This document shows, piece by piece, positions 34,984 through 47,500 of a DNA stretch of 64,000 nucleotides. Position 1 is the first letter of the stretch, and the number at the start of each line of letters is the position of its first letter. The translations under genes and the position numbers were made by a program. The notes beneath the pieces are model-generated. The model worked only from the letters and a program-made list of their open reading frames with translations. It searched no databases and was not told the DNA's origin. This DNA is from Culex pipiens pallens (lineage: Eukaryota > Arthropoda > Insecta > Diptera > Culicidae). The stretch spans positions 46,400,999 to 46,464,998 of the forward strand of contig NC_068939.1 in NCBI RefSeq assembly GCF_016801865.2, written 5' to 3'.

Positions 34984-35010
34984 TATATAACCGACAACAA
35001 ATATTTCAGT
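34984..35010 (+). promoter_or_regulatory. Weak candidate core promoter (TATA plus TCAGT)
   Basis: TATATAA at 34984-34990 and an arthropod initiator-like TCAGT at 35006-35010, spaced slightly too close (about 24 nt) for an ideal TATA promoter. Another TCAGT is at about 35250. The start of transcription of the zinc-finger gene is unproven. Confidence 0.25.
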
Positions 35011-35551
35011 TTTGCAAGTAATTTTGTATGAAGACATTCTCAGTAAGGTTTGTTACAAATTTGGAATGGTATTTTATTTTTTTGCTAATAAAAAACCCTT
35101 CTGTTGAATGTGTATTGTTCGGAGCGATTTATGTTGAGATTGATTTTGCATCACCTGACAGTTGAACTCACCACCTGCCACCCCCCTGGGTGGTTCGCAG
35201 CGACAGCAAAACCTCGCGAGCCGCACCGCAACCAGCCAGCAGAAAAATCCGTCAGTCACTTTGTGGTGTGTGCCGTGCCGTGCAGAGACGGAAGAGAAAG
35301 AAACGACAGAAAAAAAAACGCGAGGAACGCGAGCCACACCATTTTGGCCAGCTAGATTTTCCCAGTTCGTGGCCGTTCCGTCGAAAAACCAGGACCGTTT
35401 CCGCAATTCCTGGGAAGAGTCGCTGTCGTGCGCAAGTGAAGGAAAAAAACACGGGGTGGACACGTTCCGGATCTTTTCGGAGCAGCAGCGGCCTGTCAAA
35501 TCGCAGCAAACACTGAATTTTTGCTTCAGTTTAGAAAACTCGCCGGAAAGA

Positions 35552-35566
35552 ATGTTTTACCCACTG
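35552..35566 (+). CDS. Zinc-finger gene exon 1 (start codon; MFYPL)
   Basis: ATG at 35552 in context AAAGAATG (A at -3), five codons, then consensus donor GTAAGT. Phase 0 matches exon 2. The reading frame stays open upstream to an ATG at 35162, but that stretch is basic, low in conserved features and looks like 5' UTR, so the short start is preferred. This exon is chosen by splice and phase fit, not by homology. Confidence 0.6.
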
Positions 35567-38500
35567 GTAAGTTCCGGGGTGACGAAAATGCCGGCTGAAA
35601 AAAATAACTTGAAGGAGGTTGCACACTTGCAAGCTCCCCCGAAATGTGGTGGATTCTCATTTCCATCTCCGACTCGATCATGTTCATGATGGTGGTGTGT
35701 CGCGGCGGCGGCGACGACAACGACGACGAGAGCATAAAAGGGAAAAGGAAACGCGCGAGCGAAAAAATAAAGATGAAGGCTCTGTGCTGTGCTGAGAAAA
35801 ATTCCTGCACACAGACTGCGAGTGCAAAGTAGGCACTTGCTGCAGCACGCGGTTTGCTGCGCCCTTTGGCGTGCGAGCAAAATGTCCTCCCGCTGACCGG
35901 CGCACCGTCCCAACTTCCGGCAAAATTCGGCACCGGTCATGTAATCGTCCTGGTTCGGTTCTCGAAGGAAAACTTTAAAATTAACTTCTTTTGCATGCGC
36001 GACTCCCTCGATTCAAGGGACGTTCCAATTTCAAAACCGGGGTTCCTCCTTCCCACTTCAGGTGGGGCATTGTAATCATAAAACCCCCAAAAAAAGGAAT
36101 CCTCCTTCAGGAACAGGACCGTCAATTTCCGTCCTCACCCGCGCTGCTGTTGCTCGCGGTTCTTCTGGGTCCTGGTCCTTCTGCTGCTGCTGCTGTTGGC
36201 TAGGAGGGGGATCCAAGTGTGCGTGTGTCGGAAACCGGCTAGCCGTTCAAATCGAGAGCTAGTGTGCGTGTGCTCGTTTGACTGTGTTGGTGTGTTGTGT
36301 AGGGGAGGCTGGGGCTTGAACAACCTCGTCGTTGGGTGGGTGGTGTGTGAGCATTAATCGAAGAGAGGGGGGTAGTGGTGGTGGGAGGAGGGAGGAGGAA
36401 CCAAGTCGTAGCAACTAAAAAAAAAAGAGTTGCAACTAAAAGCCGCGTTTCGCGGTGTTGGTGTCGTCCTCTGCGAGAGAGGTTTATGCTTTATGTGCGG
36501 TGTTTTATAGTTTGAGGAACTGCGATATCAGGCGCGCTGGAAGTGGCAGACACAGTGATGCCGGGTTCGTGGCCGATTTAAAATGGATACAAAGGATAAT
36601 AGAGCTATCTAAGCCCGATCTCACACACACTAGCACACCATTTGTTTTGCTGGCCGGTACAAAATTTAACCTCACTTTTTTTCGTGTACGTACACCCAAT
36701 ACATGCGCACGTAGATATCTCTATACAAGTCAACAGATTTAACAAAGCATTATTTCATCTTACTTTTGAATCTGTAATTGTTTAAAGTGATTAAAACACA
36801 AACGCAAAACTTAATAAGATTATAAACTGCTCATGCTCGAGTAAACGTCCCATAGGAGAACGATACTTAGGTGGCCCATTTTGTGCAATCTAGATACTTG
36901 AAGTTCACGTCCGTGTTAGAGAAGCGCTTTTCGGTGGCCAATTTTATGGATTCTATGAACGGTGTTAGAGAAGTTTTTTTTTTGCAGGTTCTAAACATTT
37001 TAAAAATATTTTAAAACTACATATTTAATTAGTTCAACAATTGAACAACTGAAAATTTTACAGAAAATTGCTCATGAAGTTTTGAATACTTTGCCCAATT
37101 TTTTCGTAATGCCACCCCTGAATCTTCGAGTAAGACGTTATTCAAAGTCGAAAGACATCCACACTTAAATCGACCGAAATCTAGTCAGGTTATCATGGTC
37201 TCGAATAAAAGCTTAGGATATCCCCTTTCGAAACCGACCTGGAAACCCAATTTTGGTCACTGTGGCCACTCAAGTCGGGAAAAAGTCTGGAATTCGTAAA
37301 AATCTAAGAAAAAACGGAAAAAGTCCGTCAATTTTGATTTTAGTCAAAAAGTATGGAATCCCAAACATACTCGCTTGGAAATAATTTTCAATCTTTCGAA
37401 TAATTTTGTGATATTCTGTTCAAATTTCTATTCAAATCTAGAGCTTTTTATTTGAAAAGGTCCTATAAACAAAATTTTCAATTTTTGCTTTTTGGGTGTT
37501 TTTAGAACCGCCTTGAGTTAAAGGTGTTCAAAAACACCCAAGAAGCAAAAAATTAAAATTTTGTTTATAGGACCTTTAAAAAAAAACTCCAGAAATACAC
37601 TCAGTTTGTTTTGAGCACTTAACAACAAATTTAAGGTTTATTTAACTTTTTAATCTATTAATTTTGTTTTGGTTCATTCGAATTTTTGAATCAATTGATT
37701 GGAAGGTTTTTCAAAGAAAACTTGTTCTTTAATGTTTAAAATGGTAAAAATACCAGAAATAAAGAAAATCCATTAAAATAACAAAACTTCATATTTTAAA
37801 TAAATATTTTTTGTAGAACGTTCAATTTCCCGAAGATTTTGAGGAATTTCCGGCAATTGAATACCTCATTTGCTCTTTGAAAGTTTCAAAAAAATATTCA
37901 AATTTGAACAATCATAAACCTTAATCCTCCCTTTTTTAATTAGTCTCTTCAAAAATTTTGCATGAAAACATTAAAATACTGACAAAATAATAAACCAACA
38001 TGGGTAATTCTCCGCCTACTCACACGGGATCGGAAAAAATTTTCAGATCCCTTTTCGATTTGCTCGAAACTTTGTTCTAGCGGGTAATTTTTGTCCTCGA
38101 TCACGAATCCAAGCTCCTTTTTTCGAAATCTCGTGACGGAGGGGCGATACGACCCCTTCCATTTTTGAACATTTGAGCAAAGACATGTTTTTCAATAATT
38201 TGCAGCCTGAAATGGTGGAAATTTTGTGTTAAAGGGACTCTATGTATTGGATTGGACATCCGATTTGGGGACCATCCATAAACCACGTGGACCCTTTTGT
38301 GGAAATCTCCACCCCCCTCCCCTCGTCGTGGACAATTTTCATACAAAAAAAACTTTTTTGTATGGAGCATGGACAACCTCGCCTGCCGAAACAAGGCAGA
38401 ACAATTCTAAGCTCTCAGTGAGCTGATGATGAAGTACAGTTAGAACGGATATGCTCCATATCCATTGTATATCAAAATGAACTATAGCACAAATCAAAGT

Positions 38501-41500
38501 TGAAAGAATACCAAAACTTTATTAGGTTTTAAGAAAAACGAATTTGTGAATTGATTTACTTATAAAGTAAATTGAACTGAAATTTCAATAATGAACTTCA
38601 TAAGGGGCAGGGGGGCAGAATGGGCCACCCTGGGTTTTGGGCAATAGAATGGATTTAGACCAACTATAAGGCAAAAGTCTTATAAAAGACGTCCTATAAC
38701 ATCGAGGTTCTTAAATAAGCTTTCTCAAAAGTTAGATTGTTTGAAAAGGTTTGGTCAATGTTTAGAATATTAGAACAGTGTTTCTCAACCTTTTTCGATC
38801 CATTCCCCCCCCCCCCTTGGCTTATTATGCAGAACATCATCCCCCCCTCCCTCCCCTATTTTATTTTCAACGAATGCAAAAACGGCTTAAAAACAAAACA
38901 TCTTTTTTTGTATACTCGCAACAATGTACAAATACTTCAATCATTTTTTTTAGCAATTGTCGTTTAATGTTTGTATCTAATGGAATGCAAAACTTCATAA
39001 TTTTTTTTCAAGCTGGCCTTTAGGCTTGTTAAAGTATTTTTTAAAGTTTTTTTTTTTAATTTGTTTAACAGTTCTGGAGTTTTATTTTTTTTAAAAGGTC
39101 CAATAAACCAAATTTCCAGTTTTAAAAATAAAATGAAGTAAAGCGCAGTTTTGAAAACTAAAACAAAGTTAAGAACTATTCATGTTTCAAACAATGTGAA
39201 AAATCACAGAAATTGTTTCAAGAAACCCCATTTTTTTATTAACTGCTCATGTTTAAGAGAATGCAAAAATTCAAAAAATAAAAATAAACAAATAATGAAA
39301 TTACCATCAGCTCAAACATTATTTAAGGCATTAAAGTATAAAAAAAGAAAGTACCGGATAAAGATTAAGGATTTTGAAAATTTGTTCAAAAACATTGGAT
39401 TCCTATTGCACCTTCGTAGTCCAATTTTTTTATTTTTAAGTGCTTCAAAAGTAGTTTTTAGTTATTTTTTTTTCTTTTTCATTGAAAATTTGGTAAACTT
39501 TACCGAAATTGGTACACAAATCTAAGTGTGAAGGGAAGGTTAACTGTTGCATTTTCTCAGCTGGCGTATTTCCCATGATGATTACTTACACATATTCGTC
39601 AGAGCGTCAATAATGTCACCTGAAGACATTCAAAGTTTGGTTCATACTGAAGAAATATGCCCGAGAAAAAAAACGCTGACGATTGCACAAACTCATTTTA
39701 TCCCCTCAAAGTTTCCAACCTAACACCGACTGCCTTATATTTCAAAAGCAGTTCAATGTGATTTACGGAGAAATCATCGCAGACTTGTGTTTTGGTAATT
39801 TATGACAGCAATAACCAACTGCCAAATTGACTGCACTTCAATCGATCCGATATCCACCTCGAAATCCCTCTCTTTACGGTTTATAGAGTTTCCTTTTGTT
39901 TTTATTGGCGACCAACCCGCTCCGGCAGTTTAATTTCGAATGCGAAATTGGTTGTTACCGCAGAGTGCAAAAAAAGAAGCTAAATCAATGCTGGCTGCAC
40001 CGAGCGTGACACACACGTGTCTCCAACTATCGAGTTTAGTCGTGCGAAAAAGAAAGAAAGCATAAATGTTTTTGATTAATGTCCCGATCGATGTCGAGGT
40101 TCCTCCTAACGCATTTTTCTATCTCCTTTTCCTGCAGCAACCAACGTTCGAGGATGGCGAGATCGAGCTGGCCCGGCCGGAGATGCTGAGCCAGGACGCG
40201 CTCGTCGACAACAAGCACTCGCTCGCGGTGTCCCTCTCGCTGGGCAACACATTAATCAATCTCAACAAAATCAAGTGTCCACAGTGCAGGAAGGTAAGTC
40301 TCGGCTCCCCGTCAATCCTTTCCAAGATTGACCCTGCTCAAAAGTCAACCCACACACAACCGAGTGCGTACTATTCTCTCCGTCTCTGTGAAGATCTATG
40401 CTTCTTTGTTATTGAGTTGAGAATCGAGAATTGAGGGAAACGGGCCAAGCGAAAACCTGTTTTTGACTCACACACCAATCGTCCCTTCTTGGCTCCTTTT
40501 ATTGTACGTTTCTTGCCCAAGCAAACACACACCCACCTTCCTTGAATCCTTCCTTTCCCTTTTACTCGGAGGTGTTTTATCTCTCTGCTCAAACTCGACA
40601 ATAAAAAAAAACAACGCATAATATAATCCTCAAGACAGAGACGCACTTTCCCAGCCTCGTCGCGGGTTGATGATACTCATCGCGATGATTATCGTATTTT
40701 CTTCTTTCTCTTCCCCCGCCTCTTGCTTCGCACGCACCTGTGAATCCTTCGTTTTCCCTGGAACTATGCAGCGCTTCGATACGATGGAGGAGATGCAGCT
40801 ACATCGCACCAAGCATCTGACCGAGAACAAGTTCAAGTGCGAGATCTGCAGCAAGGAGTTCCCTAGTCACAGCTCGATGTGGAAGCACACCAAGGCCCAC
40901 ACCGGCGACCGTAAGTTGTGACGGGTTGCATTATTAGAAGGACCCATGTTGAACTTAATTTGTTTTTTTTTGTCTCGCAGGTCCTTTCGTGTGTCAAATT
41001 TGCAACAAGGGTTTCACGCAGCTGGCCAACCTGCAGCGGCACGATCTGGTGCACAATGGTGAGTGTTTGTTGAGATACCATGACCCTTAGGGTTAAAGTT
41101 CCCCTAATAAAATCAACAACAACCACTTGTTGAGATTCTATTCAGTCAGGAACGATTTACCAGCTTCCTCTTAGGGGGAGAGGGGGTAATATGCACCCCC
41201 TGCTTTTCTCGGTATTTAGAAGAATTTTCCGGGAAAAAAATCATAGAAATTGGAAGCTTAACATTGCTAAACCATGCTGGAAAAATTTGAGCATCGTAGT
41301 ATAAAAACAGCTTAAGTTATTTGCAAAACTTTAAAATGTTGTGTTTTCATCTAATTTTCATTGAACTTTTATCATGATTTTTGGACAGTATAAAAAGCAT
41401 TCATTGTTATTGTAAATGTTGAGGTATATAGTTTTTGCCATAATCTTCACTATTCTGTAGACATCAAAAATGCATTTTTAATTAAATTTTCTGCAAAAAG

Positions 41501-44500
41501 CGTGGTCGGGGCAAAATGCACCGCTTTGAAGCTCCTTTGTAAAAACAGCGGTGTCATCTAGTGGTGACTAGTGAAAACTGCTTTTACCCGGTGCATTTTG
41601 CCCCGTTGTTGTGGTGCATTTTGCCCCGTTGTTGTAGTGCATTTTGCCCCAATGTTGCGGTGCATATTGCCCCTCATGGTTGTTTGAAATGAATCAAAAA
41701 TGTTTTTAGAAATTTGATATTTTCGAACAATTTTGAGGTTTTTTAAGACTTTTTTCACATGGATGACGAAGAATAATAGTTGTTTTAGAACATTGAACAA
41801 AATTCTTCCACAGTAATGCTGCAATGGTTGAGAAATCACAGTTTTCCCTTAGGGGGTGCATATTACCCCCTCTCCCCAACCTACATTGATGTATCGACTA
41901 GAGACTTTAAAACAATAAGACAAGCTGTTGAAAGTTCGTTCCTTCAAAACAATGGTATTTTGAGGCTCTGGGCCAATACAGTTATCCTTCCGCACCTTAC
42001 TGTAGAAAGGCTATAAAATCATTTGAAAATGAGCTTCTAAATTCGACCAATTAATATTATGAAGTTTAGAAAAAATACTTCCAAAGTTTTAGCAAAACGA
42101 TTCTGGCTTAAGTCCGAAAGATTGTAAAAGGGTAATTTTTGTGTAAAAAAACCCGCCGAGTTACATATTTTTAGAAAGGTATTTGAATGACCTTTCCAAC
42201 GCGTCCGAAAGATAAAAGATCTGAAAACCGTTTCAAAAGTTATGACTACTTAAGTGATATTATAGTACTTTTCAGAAGCCAGATCTCAGATTTTTTTTTT
42301 TCAAGACATGATATCCGGATCAAACATGCAACCCATCGTTGGATGGGTAATCAAATGACCTTTTATTGTAGGGTGTTAAGTGATTAAAAAAAATCAAATG
42401 CAAAATCAATTGTTGCCAAATTTTGGGGAGTTGTTAAAAAAAAAGAAGTAAAACATTGATGTTCTAGTACAACCAATTTTGAAAATACAGCATGCATGTG
42501 AGGGAGACACCAACCATTTTCGTTTTGCCTTCCTCACCTTACTGAGGAAAGGCTATAAAATCACTCGAAAAATGAACTTCTTAATTTGACCTCGTAGACC
42601 CACCTTCACGTATACCTATCGACTCAAAATCATGTTCTGAGCAAATGTCTGTGTGGATGTGTGTAGGTGGGTGGACAAAAAAAATGTCACTCGATTATCT
42701 CCGGACTGGATGAACGGATTTTGACCGTATTAGCACTGACGAACTGACGTGCCACCCCGAATCCAAAGTTGACCGCACTTTCCTATCTTCCTTCTCACTC
42801 ACCCTCAGCGATCAGCGATTGTCAAACAGACGATTTGACAGATGCGCAGCTGCACTTGCTGAGAAACTTTCAGGAACAACAAATGAAAATGGGGGAAAAC
42901 ATATTGAAGCCCGAAAACTTTTGCAAATTCTGAACTAAACGATGAATATTTTGCAAATCTTGCATTATTTAATGTGAACTTAGGCTAGAAATTGTGGGAA
43001 ACTTCCAAATCAGGCTTTTTCTTACTTTTCGTAACATTTCCATTCCAACTCTTTTCCGCCATTTTCACATGTTGTTCCAGAATTCTTCACAGCAAGGCAA
43101 CAGCTGATGTGACAAAACGTCAAACTCGAATTCTGACAATCGCCGAAGAAGAGAATAGTAGAAAGAAAAAGAAACAGTGTGCGGTCAAAAATGATCGACA
43201 AATTTGTTCCTGGTGGCACGTCAGTTTGTCAGTGGTATTAGTCTCATTCGATCCGTCTTGGGGTCCCATAGGTCTATTTAAAATCAGCAAGTTTAGTTAA
43301 GTACTTCAAAAGTTATGCTAAAAAAACGATTTTGGCGTATGTCCGGAAGATTGTAAAAAGGGTGGTTTTTGCAAGAAACCTTATCATGTTATACATTATC
43401 AGAAAGGTATTAAAAAGACCTTTTCAATGAGCCCAAAACATTGAAGATCTGACAACCCTATCAAAAGTTATAAGCACTTAAGTGTTATTTATACACTTTT
43501 TGGAGGCCGGATCAGTGCTGAAAATGTCAGGGGTCAAAAAAAAAAAAATCAAAAAATCAAAAAAAGAAAATCGGCGACGCTGACACGAATTTTTGAGATC
43601 CATTCACTGAACCGCAAAACCGTGACATAAACAAACCCGGCGCAGTCGTGAGTGCCCTAGCTCATTGAGCAGCTACAATGCGAGGCAGTAGTCGACCAAC
43701 GCTCATTCGACGTTGCACGCACACCCATAAAGAAACATGTTTTTACACAAAAAGTTCGTATTTATGCGTGGAAATGTAATTTTGAATATACATTATGGTT
43801 GTTTTAAGTGTTTTGCACAGTCTACAACCATTCAATTGTTTAAAAAAAGTCAAAATAGTGTTTAAAGAGGATTTTACGAGTCAGTCATATGACACGAATT
43901 GAGTGAGTGTAGCTCATTTTTTCACGTCTCTCATTCTCCAGCAACCAACCGGCACGAGTCAGGCGGCAGTGGTTGAACAGACACAGTAGGCTTACAGTCC
44001 CATGCTAGCAGTGAACTGACATTTTGGTTTGCTTCATCTGTACGCTGGGTTGGAAACTTTTTGCAGGCCTGGGCCGGATCTCAGATATTTCAATGAAAAT
44101 GATGTCCTGGTCCATCATGCGACCTGTCGTTAGTTAGATAATCGAAGGACCTTCCAAATGAGCCTAATACATCAAGGATCTAATAATCCTTTCAAAAGTT
44201 TTTAGCACTTAAGTGTTATTTATACATTTTTCTAAGGTCGGATTTCAGATATTGTGATAAAAATATTGTCTGAATCTTCCATGCGAACTATCGTTGGATA
44301 GGTTTTTTTATCAGACCTTGCCGATGAGCCAGAAATATTGAAGGTCTGCGAACCCTATCAAAAGAAATGAGTAATAAAGTTGATTTGTTAAACATGTTAA
44401 CGGGGAATGTTGCTATTTTTACTGAATGTATTGACTTCATGAATGTGAGGAAGGCACCAACCACCTAAAGGTGGATTAAGAAACGTTTTTTTTTATGTAT

Positions 44501-47500
44501 CCATAAAGCAAAAAAGAAACACTTTTTAACTATTTTTATCGGTATTGAAGTCTAGATATCGTCAAAAGTGAGACTTAAAAAATGGTAGAACCAAAGGCGC
44601 TACGACTTGATGCAGAAAATATACACAGGCAACACTCGATTATCCGAAGTTTCGATTATCCGAATGTCTTCAAAGGAACTTGGAATAATCAAATCATAAA
44701 AAAGTTTTTAATTTCTTTATTTACATTAAATTCGGATTCAGCAAACACAAATTAGTCGAATTTAAGTGGTTGATTTCCTATTCAAATGAATAATTCTCAA
44801 TATTTCACCACCGCCATCTTGGATAACATATTTCCAGATCATTTTGAAGAATTTTGGAAATCATATTTCAGCTCAATGACTCATAGCAAGAGATAGCAAA
44901 AAATAAATTCAATTTCGTTTTAAAAATACTTACTGTTAGCAACTCTGTTGTGAAACTACTTATTTTTCATGTCATTCACATATTACGAAAAGGCCTACTC
45001 TGCCCATGTTCGCATAAATGTCCCATATGCAAAAACAGCAAGCTGAGAAAAACGCATTTGAAGTTTGTCCCATACATAAGGCTACGTGTTAAGTTTTCGC
45101 GAAAAAACTGAATTTCCTCCTGATTTCTTGAACAAAGTACTTGATGTTATAGGCTCTTTCGAAAGAGCACACAATTTTGAACCAAACTGCATCAATAACT
45201 CGAAATCGATGAAAATGCATATGGGACATTTATGCGATCAGGGGCAGTACTCTTCTCTATCAAACATAAAGGAGGCATTAGACTACGGCAAACAAACAAA
45301 CTCGCACATTTTTACAGTTTGCCAGTTTGTCTGCGTTGTTTGTTCGTCATCATTTGTTTGCAGAAGCGTCAGCTTGCATACATTTTGACTTGTTTGCGAG
45401 TTTGGCAAACTGTCAAACGCGAAAAAGTGAAAGTTTGTTTGACTGTTTGCCATTGCCATAGTCTATTACCTCCTTAACATAATCGAAACGTAGTTCTTTT
45501 CCATTCAAATATTGAAAAATTCTGCTCTAAAAAGTGCTGTTATATTGCAATACTACGATGCAACGTAAAGTAATACCACTGACGAACTGACGTGCCACGA
45601 ACAAACCACTTTTGACCGCAGTTGTCTTCTTCTTGTTTGGCGTTTTTGCTTCTAGCGAACAATCTCTCAACCGATTTTTCTCTCTTCCCTCGCTTCACTA
45701 GCTCTCTTCTCTCGCTTCGCGCCAATGTTTACATGCAATGTATTGTTGAAGTCAGTATAAACTGACACACGCTTTCACCACGAACAGCGCGCTCCAAAAT
45801 CGTTCTGAGCGCATACTTTTTTGAAACGACGCAGATTACAAATTGAAGCGTAGTCGCAATATCGAAAACACGTTTGGAAGAGAGAATTAGTTCAGCGACC
45901 CTGAAGGTAGGTGGAGTTGGTGTTCGCTTGAGAATTTGCGGTCAGAATTTTCTCAAAAATATGTATGGGGTGGCACGTCAGTTCGTCAGTGGTAATACTA
46001 TCAAGATTGTTTCGATTTTTGACACGGCAAACGGTGAATTAATGCAAATTTAATAACATTCAAAGAGTGTTATTTGAAATTTTTAGACAGAGCTTGGTTG
46101 GAAAATGTACGATTCGTGCTGAAAAATTCTCATTTTGCAATTGTTTCTTTACCCAGTGTCGATTTTACCGGAATTCTGATCACCTTTCCCATGACTGCAT
46201 TCAAATGATTGCTGTCAGCACGCAGCGCTGCACGAGCAAAAAAAAAGTGATATTGAGAGAAAAGGAAAGAGATAGAATGTGCCGGCGCGTCAAGCGGCTG
46301 CATGAGTGCTTAGCTTGTTTTTTTTTTTCGTTGCAACTTCGTGTGCATTCACTAACGGTCGCTTCAAAATGGCGATCATGACAGGTGACTTTGAGTTAGC
46401 ATTTCATCAAGGTTTACAAAAATGCGAGCTATTTCAAGATCTTTATTTCTTTTCATTTGATTTGGAAAAAATCAATTCGGGTCCTTCCCTAACCTGATAT
46501 ACAAAGTGTTATACTAATAGGCTATCGTTTCCAATAAATTACAAATTAAAATCAAATTTTAAGAAGTTTCACAACTTCTGATAAAAAGCTCCTTTTTAGG
46601 CGAAAGGGTTTTTTTAAATGCCTTATTTTTAAATTTTTTAAAATATTTTTAAACCTTAAAGCACAATTTAAAAAAAATATTAACAAGTGGGTTCTGGTTG
46701 CACAAAATACTCCCCTTCACTCGCAAGCACAAATCAGACGCGACGCAAACCTGCTCTGATAAATTCCTAAAGTTTGTCATTGACACAACAATCACTACTG
46801 GATACTCTCTCTCTCACTTCACTTCTCCCCCTTTCTCCGATAGGCTTAGTCAAACTGATAGCATATTGTCGCTCTACGCTGATTAAAAATCGTCTGCGAT
46901 CGGTTGTGTCTATCCAGCTCATTCTAAATGTAAACATTCACTGACGTATTTCATGAAAATTTAAAATGTGTTCAAAGGAGTTCAAACATGCTAAATATGA
47001 TTTTAAATGCGGGAAAATGAATTTTAACTGGTTTTCAGTTGGTTAAACTTTAATTTTCATTAAAATTTTGAAGTTTTTCGAAAAAATATTTTTTTTGCTT
47101 CCTGATTTTTCAGGCCAACTTTGAAAAGGGGCCGACATAAACTTTGAAAAATATTTGCAACGGCCTTAAAACAGAATAATAAAATCTTGATCCGCAACAT
47201 CATATTCGAATTCTGCGATCCCATTTTAGTCAAATTTGAATAGTTGATTGCCTATATCCAAAAACGAACTGAGATAAATTGTGTCAACCAAGTCTGATGC
47301 AAATCATACTTTCCCATAATTTCGCTGCCGGCCAGAGGTTATTGGATTGGTTGCATAACACACCCTAAATTATCGATTCTAAACTGTCTTGGGAGAATAG
47401 CTTTACTGTTGAATGGAATCTTCCAATCTGCATAGAAAATCTAGAACAATTATCACTTTGGTGGTTATAAGTAGATCGTAATTTTGTTCAAAAGAGCAAA

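Larger units (their letters stand above)
35567..40137 (+). other. Zinc-finger gene intron 1 (4.6 kb)
   Basis: The first ~1.2 kb (to 36740) is GC-richer, with CTG and GTGTGTG runs and a (GGGAGG) stretch near 36390, consistent with promoter-proximal regulatory DNA. Then AT-rich DNA with repeat G copy 2, family D copies at 37438 and 39074, a poly-C tract near 38805, and a candidate box C/D snoRNA at 39563-39661. No coding exon is seen inside. Confidence 0.6.

Noticed and set aside
35162..35689. Upstream in-frame start at 35162 for the zinc-finger protein
   Set aside because: The added ~130 residues are low-complexity basic sequence typical of a GC-rich 5' UTR; ATG 35552 has better context and a short exon that fits exon 2. 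Not fully excluded.
39151..39525. 124-codon plus-strand ORF in intron 1
   Set aside because: Lys/Phe/Ile-rich AT-driven composition without domain or splice support.
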